From NCBI RefSeq assembly GCF_000970025.1, contig NZ_CP009528.1, forward strand, positions 3,769,168 through 3,833,167: a DNA stretch of 64,000 bases, given 5' to 3'. The number at the start of each line of letters is the position of its first letter. Positions within the stretch are counted from its first letter, which is position 1. Of this stretch, positions 27,749 through 36,021 are shown one piece after another. The notes below the pieces were generated by a model. The model saw only the letters and a list, made by a program, of their open reading frames with translations. It did not search any database and was not told where the DNA came from. Both the position numbers and the translations under genes were made by a program. The stretch comes from Methanosarcina barkeri MS (GTDB lineage Archaea; Halobacteriota; Methanosarcinia; Methanosarcinales; Methanosarcinaceae).

Positions 27749-27940
27749 GGGGCTGTGGCCTAGCCCGGCATGGCGATGGGCTCCAGCGGATAAATGATGA
27801 ACAACGGGTATACTGAGTCTTTCCCGACGGGGTAAGATAATGAGGAACCGTTGGAGCACTGATAGATGCTCACCAGAAAACTGTATAAGCAGTTGTTCGG
27901 AGATACCCGTCGATCGTGAGTTCGAATCTCACCAGCCCCA
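27749..27940 (+). tRNA. tRNA-Trp(CCA) with 118-nt intron
   Basis: Acceptor GGGGCTG pairs with CAGCCCC, and the discriminator is A. Anticodon stem ATGGG/CCCGT and loop CTCCAGA (after splicing) give anticodon CCA. The intron is 27787-27904, between positions 37 and 38. The bulge-helix-bulge is visible: CTCC (27781-27784) pairs with GGAG (27899-27902), with three-base bulges AGC and ATA cut as AG|C and AT|A. The T arm GTGAG-TTCGAAT-CTCAC is intact. Confidence 0.94.
27787..27904 (+). ncRNA. Box C/D guide within the tRNA-Trp intron
   Basis: The intron has C box ATGATGA (27794-27800), D' CTGA (27813-27816), C'-like ATAATGA (27837-27843) and D CTGA (27859-27862). Bases just before D (TGGAGC) pair with GCTCCA of the anticodon loop, and the fifth base before D faces C34. 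Bases before D' (ACGGGTAT) pair with ATACCCGT of the 3' exon, and the fifth base faces C39. This is the arrangement known from haloarchaeal pre-tRNA-Trp, which guides 2'-O-methylation at 34 and 39. Confidence 0.88.
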
Positions 27941-28024
27941 CGTTTTTTCTTTAATTTTACTTCTTTATACATATTCTTTTAAAATTCTTCTCCATACACA
28001 TTTTTTAGTGTTTCCTTTTACGCT

Positions 28025-28185
28025 TATTCATTTTAGTGTTCATGTTTGTGCTGATTTATTACTGTTCCTCTTGTACTAATTATTTTAGCACTCCATTTTG
28101 TACTAATTATTTTAGCACTCCATTTTGTACTGATTCACTTAACACTCATTTTTGTACTGATTCACTTAACACTTAAATGCTAATA
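28025..28185. repeat. Tandem repeat, ~27-bp units
   Basis: Units of the form TTTTAGCACTCCATTTTGTA and CTTAACACTCATTTTTGTA with intervening CTGATTCA recur about five times. The 410-bp spacer after tRNA-Trp holds no gene I can support. Confidence 0.7.
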
Positions 28186-28354
28186 AACACTAATTCGGCG
28201 CTCAAGGATCTAACATTTTTATACTTCAAGAAGAGGAGAGTTTTAAGAAGTAATACTTTACATAGCTCCCCAAAAATTAATACTCTGCAAGTCAATCTTC
28301 TTCTACCTGCTCAAACTTACAAAAACCTGCTCAACAGCAAGTGAGGTTCTTATT

Positions 28355-29119
28355 TTGAGACGCGAAAAAGAAGAAATAGCTGTCCTTGTCAGAGCCACTC
28401 CTGAAAAAAGTAAAAAAGATGGGGACGGACATGCCGTTGGAGTTATCGGCATCAATAAACATGGAGAACTGCTCAGGCTCTACCCCCTGGGATTCAGATA
28501 CGGGGAAGGATTGGTTGATTTTCGAAAGAATGACCTGCTTGAGGTCACGGTTACTAAACCTGAGCACGATGTCAGGTGGGAAAGCAGGAAAGTCCTCAGT
28601 CATATAAACCTGGAAAAGCCCCTTAAAGAAAGAGAAATAAAAGAGCTTGTCCTGCCGCTCGTAACATCTATTGAAAAGCTGAATCTCGAAGGAGCAAGCC
28701 TTGGAGTAGTAAAGCCTGAAATCCTGGATTTAGAGATAAAGGTTAACAGCACTGAAGTTTATGACCGGCAGCAGTATTTTAACCTCATAGGAGATTTTCT
28801 GGAAAAAGGGGAAAAATCCGCCCGAGTGCCTGTCGAGATAAAGTTTTTCTTCATGTGTAAGGTAGAAGAGGCCTGCAGGGGGCATAAAATAATCCTGCTC
28901 GACTGGGAATTCAATGAAACCGTACGGAACATTATAAGAGAGGAACAGGAACCGGCAGCCATAGAAAGAAAAATAGAAGAGTATTTCTCGAACCTCATGA
29001 AAGAAAAGGAACTTTACTTCATCATGGGAACGCATTTCACGTATGGGACCTGGATGATAACAGGGCTTTTCTGCCCGGAAAAAAACGGTAAGCTTCAAAG
29101 CAGTCTTTCCGGATTTTAA
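28355..29119 (+). CDS. Conserved protein of unknown function (RLYPLGFR family)
   Basis: This 254-residue soluble protein starts at TTG 28355, supported by GTGAGGT eight bases upstream. An N-terminal segment GVIGINKHGELLRLYPLGFR is followed by the C-terminal CRGHKIILLDWEFNETVRNI and YFIMGTHFTYGTWMITGLFC. I recognise this pattern from uncharacterised proteins scattered through archaea and bacteria, where a Cys-Arg-Gly-His/Asp-Trp-Glu segment and a GTH segment are the most constant parts. I know no proven function and assign none. It is monocistronic, flanked by repeat-rich spacers. Confidence 0.75.
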   Translation: MRREKEEIAVLVRATPEKSKKDGDGHAVGVIGINKHGELLRLYPLGFRYGEGLVDFRKNDLLEVTVTKPEHDVRWESRKVLSHINLEKPLKEREIKELVLPLVTSIEKLNLEGASLGVVKPEILDLEIKVNSTEVYDRQQYFNLIGDFLEKGEKSARVPVEIKFFFMCKVEEACRGHKIILLDWEFNETVRNIIREEQEPAAIERKIEEYFSNLMKEKELYFIMGTHFTYGTWMITGLFCPEKNGKLQSSLSGF

Positions 29120-29189
29120 AAACAACATGAGAAAAGAAAAATTGGTTAGAAAGTTAGAAAAAATGAAGAGAAGATTGATCTAAGATACG

Positions 29190-29335
29190 CTCTAAACTTA
29201 ATCATTAACCTAACCAAATAATGAACCTAATTAAATAATTGACTTAGGTAAGTAATTAACTTAGGTAAATAACTAACTTAAATAAATAATCAACCTGGTT
29301 AAATAATTAACACATTTAAATAACTAACCGAACTC
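29190..29335. repeat. Degenerate tandem repeat, ~16-bp unit
   Basis: Variants of AATAATTAACTTAGGTA recur about eight times between two converging genes. No ORF is supported. Confidence 0.65.
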
Positions 29336-29337
29336 AG

Positions 29338-30534
29338 TTATAGAATTTCTAATCCTTCAAGCTCTTTTTCCAAAAAAGCTTCCAACCTATCCATACCTTC
29401 CTTTATATTATCGATGCTGTTGGCATAGGAGAACCGCAGATAACCTTCTGCCCCGTTTCCGAAATCGATTCCGGGTGTAACTGCAACGCCTGCTTCGTTA
29501 AGAATACGGCGGCTCAGTTCCAGAGAGTCGCTACCGTACCTGCGAGCGTCGGCAAGGACATAAAAGGCTCCCATCGGCTCTTTGCGGACTTCAAGACCCA
29601 TTCCGATAAGCCTTTTCAACATGTACTGGCGACGTTTGTTGTAAGTACAAACCATCTCGTCGACGTGATCCTGCGGACCTTTAAGGGCTGCGATTCCTGC
29701 CTCCTGGACAAAGGAATTGGCGCAGATGAAAAAGTTCTGGTGAATTTTCTGAATTGCACGGACGCATTCAGGAGGACAGATAATATAGCCGAGCCTCCAG
29801 CCGGTCATAGCATATAATTTGGAAAAGCCATTAAGGACAAAGGCGTTCTTTGTGTATTCCAGAATAGTATGATCGTCACCGCCATAAATCAAACCCTGGT
29901 ATATCTCGTCCGAAACAATAGGAATTCTTTTTTCATCCGCGATCTTGGCAAGACCCTGTAAGTTTTCCGGAGACATGACATGCCCTCCAGGATTTGAAGG
30001 ACTATTAATCAGGATGGCTTTAGTATTCGGGCTCAGGCACTGCCTTACGGTTTTCGGTTCCAGGGCAAACCCGTTTGCCTCGCTTGTGTAAACAAAAACA
30101 GGAGTTCCACCCAGGTATTTCACGAAGTTAGGATAGCAGGCATAATGGGGGTTTGACATTATAACTTCGTCCCTTTTCTCAAGCAGAGCCATAAACACAA
30201 TCAAAAGAGCCGGACTTGTGCCGGATGTTACAATAATCTGGTCCGGACTCAGTTTGACTCCGAACTTCTGCTGGTAGGATTCGACGATTGCCTCTCTGAG
30301 CGAAGGAAGTCCCTGACTGTGAGTGTATTTTGTGGCGCCCCGGCGAATGGCAGCACAGGCAGCTTCACAGATATGGGGAGCTGTAGGGAAATCAGGCTCT
30401 CCTACCTCAAGGTGGATTATGTGTCTTCCCTCAGCTTCCAGAGCCTGGGCACTTTCCAGCACTTCCATCACATAGAAAGGAGGGATATCTTCAGATTTTT
30501 TTGATAAGATGCATTCGGAATTTATTGAAAACAT
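29338..30534 (-). CDS. PLP-dependent aminotransferase, class I/II (aspartate aminotransferase-like)
   Basis: This 398-residue enzyme should transfer amino groups with pyridoxal phosphate. The fold-type I signatures are SGTSPALLIVFMAL near 103, INSPSNPGGHVMSP near 180 (substrate and cofactor Asn/Pro), SDEIYQGLIYGG near 205, and the Schiff-base Lys in NGFSKLYAMTGWRLGYI near 236. The C-terminal Arg for the substrate carboxylate is in EGYLRFSYANS. Typical archaeal relatives act on aspartate, alanine or aromatic amino acids; the substrate cannot be decided. ATG 30534, seven bases after AGAAGG, is preferred to the TTG at 30555. Confidence 0.88.
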   Translation of the reverse strand: MFSINSECILSKKSEDIPPFYVMEVLESAQALEAEGRHIIHLEVGEPDFPTAPHICEAACAAIRRGATKYTHSQGLPSLREAIVESYQQKFGVKLSPDQIIVTSGTSPALLIVFMALLEKRDEVIMSNPHYACYPNFVKYLGGTPVFVYTSEANGFALEPKTVRQCLSPNTKAILINSPSNPGGHVMSPENLQGLAKIADEKRIPIVSDEIYQGLIYGGDDHTILEYTKNAFVLNGFSKLYAMTGWRLGYIICPPECVRAIQKIHQNFFICANSFVQEAGIAALKGPQDHVDEMVCTYNKRRQYMLKRLIGMGLEVRKEPMGAFYVLADARRYGSDSLELSRRILNEAGVAVTPGIDFGNGAEGYLRFSYANSIDNIKEGMDRLEAFLEKELEGLEIL

Positions 30535-30800
30535 AGAAGACCTTCTGAAAATCAATTATTGTGAGAGGAGCTGAAATAAAAGCAAGTAACACTGTTGATG
30601 TTATATCTGAAACTGCGTATGCTTTCAAGATTTAAATATTCTATGGGAAAAAACAAAATCAGAACTGAGAAAATATAAATAAAAAAGTCGAATCCTGAGA
30701 AGCCTGAAATGGAAAAAGATAACACTGGAGAAAACAGAGAAAAAAATTAGTTCCTGGTATGAAATCAGTTTATAAGACCGAAAACAGTTTATAAAATAGC

Positions 30801-31442
30801 TTAATTTCTTGGCATGATTTTTTCGAGAACTTTTACATCCAGATCACTCCAGCCCTGGCTTTCAAGTATTTTCGCAAAATCTCGCTGGAAAACCTGGAAC
30901 TTTTCAAGATTTTCAGGAATAATATTAAGGAAGTCATAGTCTCCATATGCCCCTGCAAAAAAGGAAGAAACCGTTTCCTCAAGCTTTTCCTCTATTCTCT
31001 GGGGATACCAGAACCCATCCCGTGAGAGCAAGACAAGGTTTGGATCTGGAACCGGTACATCTTCAGAGTAAATAAAAAACCCTATGGAAACCTCTTCCCC
31101 GTATTTTGCAAGAACCAGTTTATTCTCAAACCCGGATTTCTGAAGCTTAAGGAACCATTCGCCCTTCAAAAGATCAGAAACTTCATTGATAACACCATGG
31201 ACCTTGAGTATTTTTTCTGCCATCTGCTGTATCTCCAGGATGAAGTTTTTACGTTGCTCTTCAGGCATCTCAAGACAGGACATACAGCCTTCACCGGCCG
31301 GAACCCCAGCATACTGAACCTCTTCTTTACCGAGTTTTTTCGATTCTTTGGAATTTCCTTCAGATTCTTTTTCTGCTTCCCGCTGAACATCGGGAACAGT
31401 ATGCCATATCTTATTTTCAGGATCTTCTACCGTAACTCGCAC
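30801..31442 (-). CDS. Hypothetical soluble protein
   Basis: I do not recognise this protein of up to 213 residues. The first 45 residues are Glu/Lys/Ser-rich and low complexity, and a Cys pair follows in GEGCMSCLEMPEEQ. The rest is a compact alpha-beta domain with GEEVSIGFFIYSEDVP, LSRDGFWYPQRIEEKL and FFAGAYGDYDFL. No signal peptide or membrane segment is visible. The start (GTG 31442) is uncertain, as there is no clear RBS, and a later start before GCMSC is possible. Confidence 0.6.
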   Translation of the reverse strand: MRVTVEDPENKIWHTVPDVQREAEKESEGNSKESKKLGKEEVQYAGVPAGEGCMSCLEMPEEQRKNFILEIQQMAEKILKVHGVINEVSDLLKGEWFLKLQKSGFENKLVLAKYGEEVSIGFFIYSEDVPVPDPNLVLLSRDGFWYPQRIEEKLEETVSSFFAGAYGDYDFLNIIPENLEKFQVFQRDFAKILESQGWSDLDVKVLEKIMPRN

Positions 31443-31482
31443 CCCATATAGTATATAGTGACTACTCGTGAACTACCTTTCC

Positions 31483-31794
31483 CTATCTGATCCGGCTTCG
31501 CCAGATCATCTGAGTGAGAAGCTTCCCGAAGGTCATTAGGCCCAAAAAGAAATACCTAATGTTCCTTTCCTTCATTCCCCTCTCTACCGAGAGCGAGTCC
31601 AGAGGCTCTACCCCGCGTTCCGCAGGTGAAGAAATGTCAAAGTGAGATATGAGCATGATATACTTGAGATGCGTATAGCTTCTACCTTTCCGTAGCTTGA
31701 ATTTCCCAATCCCTTTGGGTATTTTCAAAATAGCTACCATGTTCTCCAACTCCTCATCTTGGTTTTCGCATTTTGGTAGTGGTGTCAGTAGCAT
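31483..31794 (-). CDS. Dubious small ORF, possible remnant
   Basis: The frame is open for 103 codons and has an internal ATG (near 31737) after GAGTTGGAG. The product from there is basic, starting MVAILKIPKGIGKFKLRKGR. I recognise no family, the amino-acid composition is odd, and the surrounding DNA (31443-32130) is full of repeats. It may be a fragment of a mobile element. Confidence 0.25.
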   Translation of the reverse strand: MLLTPLPKCENQDEELENMVAILKIPKGIGKFKLRKGRSYTHLKYIMLISHFDISSPAERGVEPLDSLSVERGMKERNIRYFFLGLMTFGKLLTQMIWRSRIR

Positions 31795-31954
31795 ATATAA
31801 TTAGACGGTAAAGTAGAAATAGCCATGCAGAATCAATAACAAAAGAAGGCAAGGAACTTGACGGCTCCCATCCCTCCCTGTCCGATCCGGAAAAACGGAT
31901 CTACCGAGGAAGGGTTTTCTCGCCTTCAGAAGATATATATTAGGTACTACAACC

Positions 31955-32125
31955 CTTTTCACAAGCCGTTAAACAAATTGCTTGCAAGCCTTTTGAAAAA
32001 AGGCTTGAGCGAAAAAACCTAGCAACGTTTAAGTTTGATAACTTTATCCCCAAACCCTATAGGCGTGATCAACCGGCGCAACGGTTGCGGTTCAACGGTT
32101 GCGGTTCAACAGTTGCGGCTCAAGT
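31955..32125. repeat. Dispersed hairpin repeat cluster
   Basis: CAAGCCTTTTGAAAAAAGGC followed by TTGAGCG is the same element as at 45.2 and 61.6 kb. It is followed by GGCGTGATCAACCGGCGCAA and repeats of GGTTGCGGTTCAAC, also similar to 45414-45446. Confidence 0.7.
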
Positions 32126-32133
32126 CGAAATAG

Positions 32134-32961
32134 TTACTTTAAGCGTTCAGCTCTTCTGAAAAGGTTTTCAGGAGAGCGGTCCACTTCGTCACAGATGATC
32201 CTGTGGGGAATTGAGCCCGGAAGAATAGAGCAGGTCTGATTGTCCGTGCCCCGAAGCCCCCAGGTTTCGTCCGTGAGCAGGAAGTAGGAGTTTTCAAGCC
32301 TAACACCTTTTGCTTCCAGCGAAGAGAGAAAACGCGGGTCAGACAAGTCTTTCCTTATTTCTTCTGCGACTTTTACCTGCGTGCCCGGACCTCCTTTTTT
32401 AATTAGATAAAACCGGTCATTCGAGAGGATTTTATCCATTGTACGGATAATCAACCTGTAGCAGGTCTTTTTATTCGTGGATTTCTCGTTGACTTTCTCC
32501 AGATAAAAGATATTACGCCCATTTTGAGCAATATCGGAAAGAATGTCTTCTCTCCGGGAAAAAGACACCACTTCACAGGTGGGGATATTCAGGAAAAATA
32601 CCGGAAATTTTTTAGATAAACTGTCTGCAATTGCCTGATTTACCTTTTCGCGTGGAATATATTCAAAATTAATGCTGAGATCCGGAAATTTCTTTTCGAT
32701 TTCCGGCTTTTCCTTCTGGAAAACTTTTACGGCCTCAGTAGAATCATTATAAATGGTAATGTCCCTATCGCTTTCTGAAAAAATTTTAGAAAGAGTTACA
32801 GCGAAAGAAAGGGCCTTAAGTTCACAGTCAAGATTATTTTTAGGGGCACCGGGGACCTTTGTTGTAGACTGGTGGATCTGCTTGCCGTCCCGGAGCACAG
32901 TACAACCAATATAAGAGTCTTCGCCTTCATTAAAGGAAGAATCACAGTAAACCTCAAACAT
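32134..32961 (-). CDS. RNase H-like domain protein with unknown C-terminal domain
   Basis: This 275-residue protein has an N-terminal RNase H fold (about 1-130) with four acidic positions in the usual order: Asp in EVYCDSS, Glu in DCELKALSFAV, Asp in IYNDSTEAV and Asp in AIADSLSKK. It could hydrolyse RNA in RNA-DNA hybrids or only bind nucleic acid. The C-terminal half, with NKKTCYRLIIRTMDKIL and YFLLTDETWGLRGTDNQ, matches nothing I know. The frame opens at 33021, but ATG 32961 follows GGTGA at eight bases and starts right at MFEVYCD. Confidence 0.7.
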   Translation of the reverse strand: MFEVYCDSSFNEGEDSYIGCTVLRDGKQIHQSTTKVPGAPKNNLDCELKALSFAVTLSKIFSESDRDITIYNDSTEAVKVFQKEKPEIEKKFPDLSINFEYIPREKVNQAIADSLSKKFPVFFLNIPTCEVVSFSRREDILSDIAQNGRNIFYLEKVNEKSTNKKTCYRLIIRTMDKILSNDRFYLIKKGGPGTQVKVAEEIRKDLSDPRFLSSLEAKGVRLENSYFLLTDETWGLRGTDNQTCSILPGSIPHRIICDEVDRSPENLFRRAERLK

Positions 32962-33265
32962 ACTTATTTTCACCTGTTCAGTAGAAGATTTCATTGCAAA
33001 CTGGATTAAAACGTAGGCCAAATGTATAAACAGTAATCTTACAAGATGGGCTACAAGATGGCAAATTAATAATTATGGCTATTGATAAAATATGATATTA
33101 GAAATATATAACTTATAAGTAAAATAAAAAATCAGGGTAAATGGAAGATAAGCTGGAAGAAAAACCAGGAAAGTAGAAAGAAACGTATCCTCTTCAAATT
33201 TAATGGAGTTTCAACTACCAAACAAATAGAATAGTTGTTCCATTTTCCCTTATCATATTTTAAAG

Positions 33266-34032
33266 TGAAAAAAACAGAATGAAGAGGTTGAATTCCTCAA
33301 GACAAAGACCCAGAAGCTTCGAGATGAAATCAACTTACTCAAAGGTGAAAAAGCCAAACCTAAGATTCTTAGTTCTAAAAAGAATGAAAATATTTCTTCT
33401 GAAAAAAAAGACAAAATCGAAAACATCATAGAGAAAAGAACCTAAATTTAAACTGGACAAAATAGAGATTCATCAAGTTGAGATATGTAAAGTTGATAGA
33501 TCCATTTTACCCGGAGATGCGTATCCTAAAGGTTATAGGGATGTAATAGTTCAAGATATATTCATAAAGCCTTTGAACACAAACTACAGGATAGAGATTT
33601 TATTCTATTTCAGAACATAAAACGTATCCAGGTGAACTTCCAGGTAGTATAAAGGGTAAATTTGGTCATGGAATCAAATTTCTGATAATCACTCTTAACC
33701 ATGTTGCTAATGTTTTAGAGCCAAAATTAATGCTGAAGCATTTGATCTGATGAAAACGTTTAATGTTTCCAAAATCTGGATGGAAAAGCTTTCTTCTTGT
33801 AAAAACAACATATTCAACGACGAGGGAATACATCGAAAGATGTGTCGAAAAATGCGTCGAAAAATGGATTGTATTTTTTTGCGTAGTGGATATAAAACTA
33901 CTAGGAAGAAGGTTCCTTGAAGCCTGTGCAATTGCAACTATCATGACAGCAAAGAAACTGGGGATAAGTGCATATCAGTACATATGTGATAGAGTCGACA
34001 GTACATTTGAGATGCATCTCTGGCTCAACTAA
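33266..34032 (+). pseudogene. IS66-like transposase remnant, several frameshifts
   Basis: Fragments in different frames read LKTKTQKLRDEINLLKGEKA, then KGYRDVIVQDIFIKPLNTNY, then KTYPGELPGSIKGKFGHGIK, then RRFLEACAIATIMTAKKLGI and SAYQYICDRV. The order matches an IS66-type transposase with its N-terminal coiled coil. At least three frameshifts and a diverged middle make it inactive. The remaining parts of the 32962-34434 spacer are AT-rich and hold no other gene. Confidence 0.7.
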
Positions 34033-34434
34033 TCAGAAAAAAAGCTCATAGAATGGAAATTAAGGAATTTCCACTCAAATATGAAGAGGATACACATTTA
34101 TTAATTTATCACTATTTTTTATTTTTAATATAATACCTAATTTTTACTAATTTTTTCTTTTACTATTTTTTTATATTTGTTCTCTTTAAACTTCTTTTCA
34201 ATACTACATCTTGTTAATTTTTTATCATTAATTACTCTTGGTATATATTTTGCAGATTATATTCAACGTTAACAAAATTCGAAAGTTTTATGTATTATTT
34301 TTAGTATTATAAGTAACACTAAAAAATACTATACATATATTTTGTATTACCCATTAAATAATATTTTCTGTCAAGTGCTATTTTTATGGCCAGATTATGA
34401 AGACATTAATTTAATAAATTTGGAGAAAAAAAGC

Positions 34435-35556
34435 ATGATAAAATCAGGTATAACAAATCTAAGGAGAATAAGCCCAAAATTCATTTATCTTGTTTTCCTG
34501 ACAGCCCTTGTTTTGTCCCTTGGATCTGTTCCAGGAATGGCAGCTGAAGGTTGTCACTGTAACTCGAATTTAATGGGTCAGGTCTTTGCTGCAGCCGAAA
34601 CAGATCTCGGAGCTGTTGGACCACAAAACACACTTATTATTACGGATATAGGCTCTCCTGCAGAGTCTTATGTTTTCCTGGATGATTTCTACTCAGAGTT
34701 TAATAACAGGAATCTTCTGTACACAAAAAATCTCCTCACTGTCGAGAACTCAAGAAATAGTCCCCTATGGTTTGCATTTTTCAATAAATGCAGCGGGAAA
34801 TGTACTTATATCGAGGTCTCTTACGGAAACGAAAGTAATATTAGTTACAAGGTAACTGAAAACATAAACTTTGATAAGCTTTCGAAAACCAATGAATCGA
34901 GAGATGCATGGAGTGAAAAGGTAAACAATTCGGTATTTAACGGACACGAGTTTGCTGTTCTTACAATAGCTAATGCTTGGGCTACCGGAAAGCTCGACTA
35001 TGAGCTTATGCAGTGCCTAGAACTGCACAATCATTTCTGTCCAGGAGTTTCCAGCGGTTACGTGCTTGCAAACTGGATGGAAGAAAACTATCCGCTTAAA
35101 GAAGGCGTGAGTTACACGGTTTTCTCCTGCCCTAACTGGTGCAAAGACGATGTTTTCGTAAAGCGCTGGGATGTGACTCCGGGAACAGGAGGTATCTGGG
35201 TCTCAGCATTAACGGATGACGAAACAGAAGCTCTTGGAGGTTCTCCTGCAGGCATCTTCGTGGTAAAGGATAAAAATGCCGGAACTATGAAAGCAGTAGT
35301 CCTCGGATTTGACTTTGACGTTGTCAATGCGAACTGTGGTGCAAAAGACACTGATCCGGGATGGGTCTCGAAATATTTAGCTGATCTCTGGCTTATGGAT
35401 AAGGAAAATTGGGACACAGAAGGACTTGTTTCAGTAATTTCAGTAATGGATATCGATGCCGATACCCTGAGCGAAATGAAGCTGGCAGATAATAATCCTT
35501 ATGTGGTTCTTGGGCTTCTTAATTCCACAGAGAGTACTCAGCCCTCGGAAAACTAA
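34435..35556 (+). CDS. Secreted FmdE-like protein
   Basis: This 373-residue exported protein has a basic start and signal peptide (YLVFLTALVLSLGSVPGMAA) cleaved near residue 38. The C-terminal two thirds resemble the FmdE domain, with CLELHNHFCPGVSSGYVLAN near 198, FSCPNWCKDD, and GFDFDVVNANCGAKD. The His/Cys cluster suggests metal binding. FmdE domains accompany formylmethanofuran dehydrogenase in some methanogens, but this copy is extracytoplasmic, so its role differs. The frame opens at 34342; ATG 34435 after TGGAG gives a proper signal peptide. It is monocistronic, with a long AT-rich upstream region. Confidence 0.75.
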   Translation: MIKSGITNLRRISPKFIYLVFLTALVLSLGSVPGMAAEGCHCNSNLMGQVFAAAETDLGAVGPQNTLIITDIGSPAESYVFLDDFYSEFNNRNLLYTKNLLTVENSRNSPLWFAFFNKCSGKCTYIEVSYGNESNISYKVTENINFDKLSKTNESRDAWSEKVNNSVFNGHEFAVLTIANAWATGKLDYELMQCLELHNHFCPGVSSGYVLANWMEENYPLKEGVSYTVFSCPNWCKDDVFVKRWDVTPGTGGIWVSALTDDETEALGGSPAGIFVVKDKNAGTMKAVVLGFDFDVVNANCGAKDTDPGWVSKYLADLWLMDKENWDTEGLVSVISVMDIDADTLSEMKLADNNPYVVLGLLNSTESTQPSEN

Positions 35557-35879
35557 GCTAGTGAAATAGGCAATAAACTAAATGATTTAAACCCACAAAA
35601 AGTTTAATCAGGTATGTTTGAGGATTCCAGTAATCCTCATACCTTCCTCTTTCTCTTCCTTTTTTATTTTTTGTTGTTCGGACATTTTTCCTGAAATCCG
35701 TTTACTATCTTTCTGGCATGTTCCAATCTTCGAGTTTTTGACTGTTATGCATTTAGGTTATAGGGTAGAGTTATAGAATTATTTATTACCTAAACGCACA
35801 TGAAATTCTTCTAATACAGGCACAAAGAAATGAAAGTACTTGAAAGAACTTTCATACCAAACGGAATTCTGATTAATAA

Positions 35880-36000
35880 CACAGAATTCTTCATTATCAG
35901 AATAGGATTCCTTATATCAGGATAGGATTCCTTATTATCAGGATAGGATTCTTTATTATCAGGATAGGATTCTTTATTATCAGGATAGGATTCCTTATTA
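35880..36000. repeat. Tandem repeat, ~21-bp unit
   Basis: About five or six units of TTATCAGGATAGGATTCCT lie just before the left end of the insertion sequence. The rest of the 35557-36021 spacer holds no gene. Confidence 0.75.
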
Positions 36001-36021
36001 ATAACTAATTATTTACTTATA

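Noticed and set aside
31483-31794. Confident protein-coding gene
   Set aside because: No family, odd composition and repeat-rich surroundings; kept only as a low-confidence ORF.
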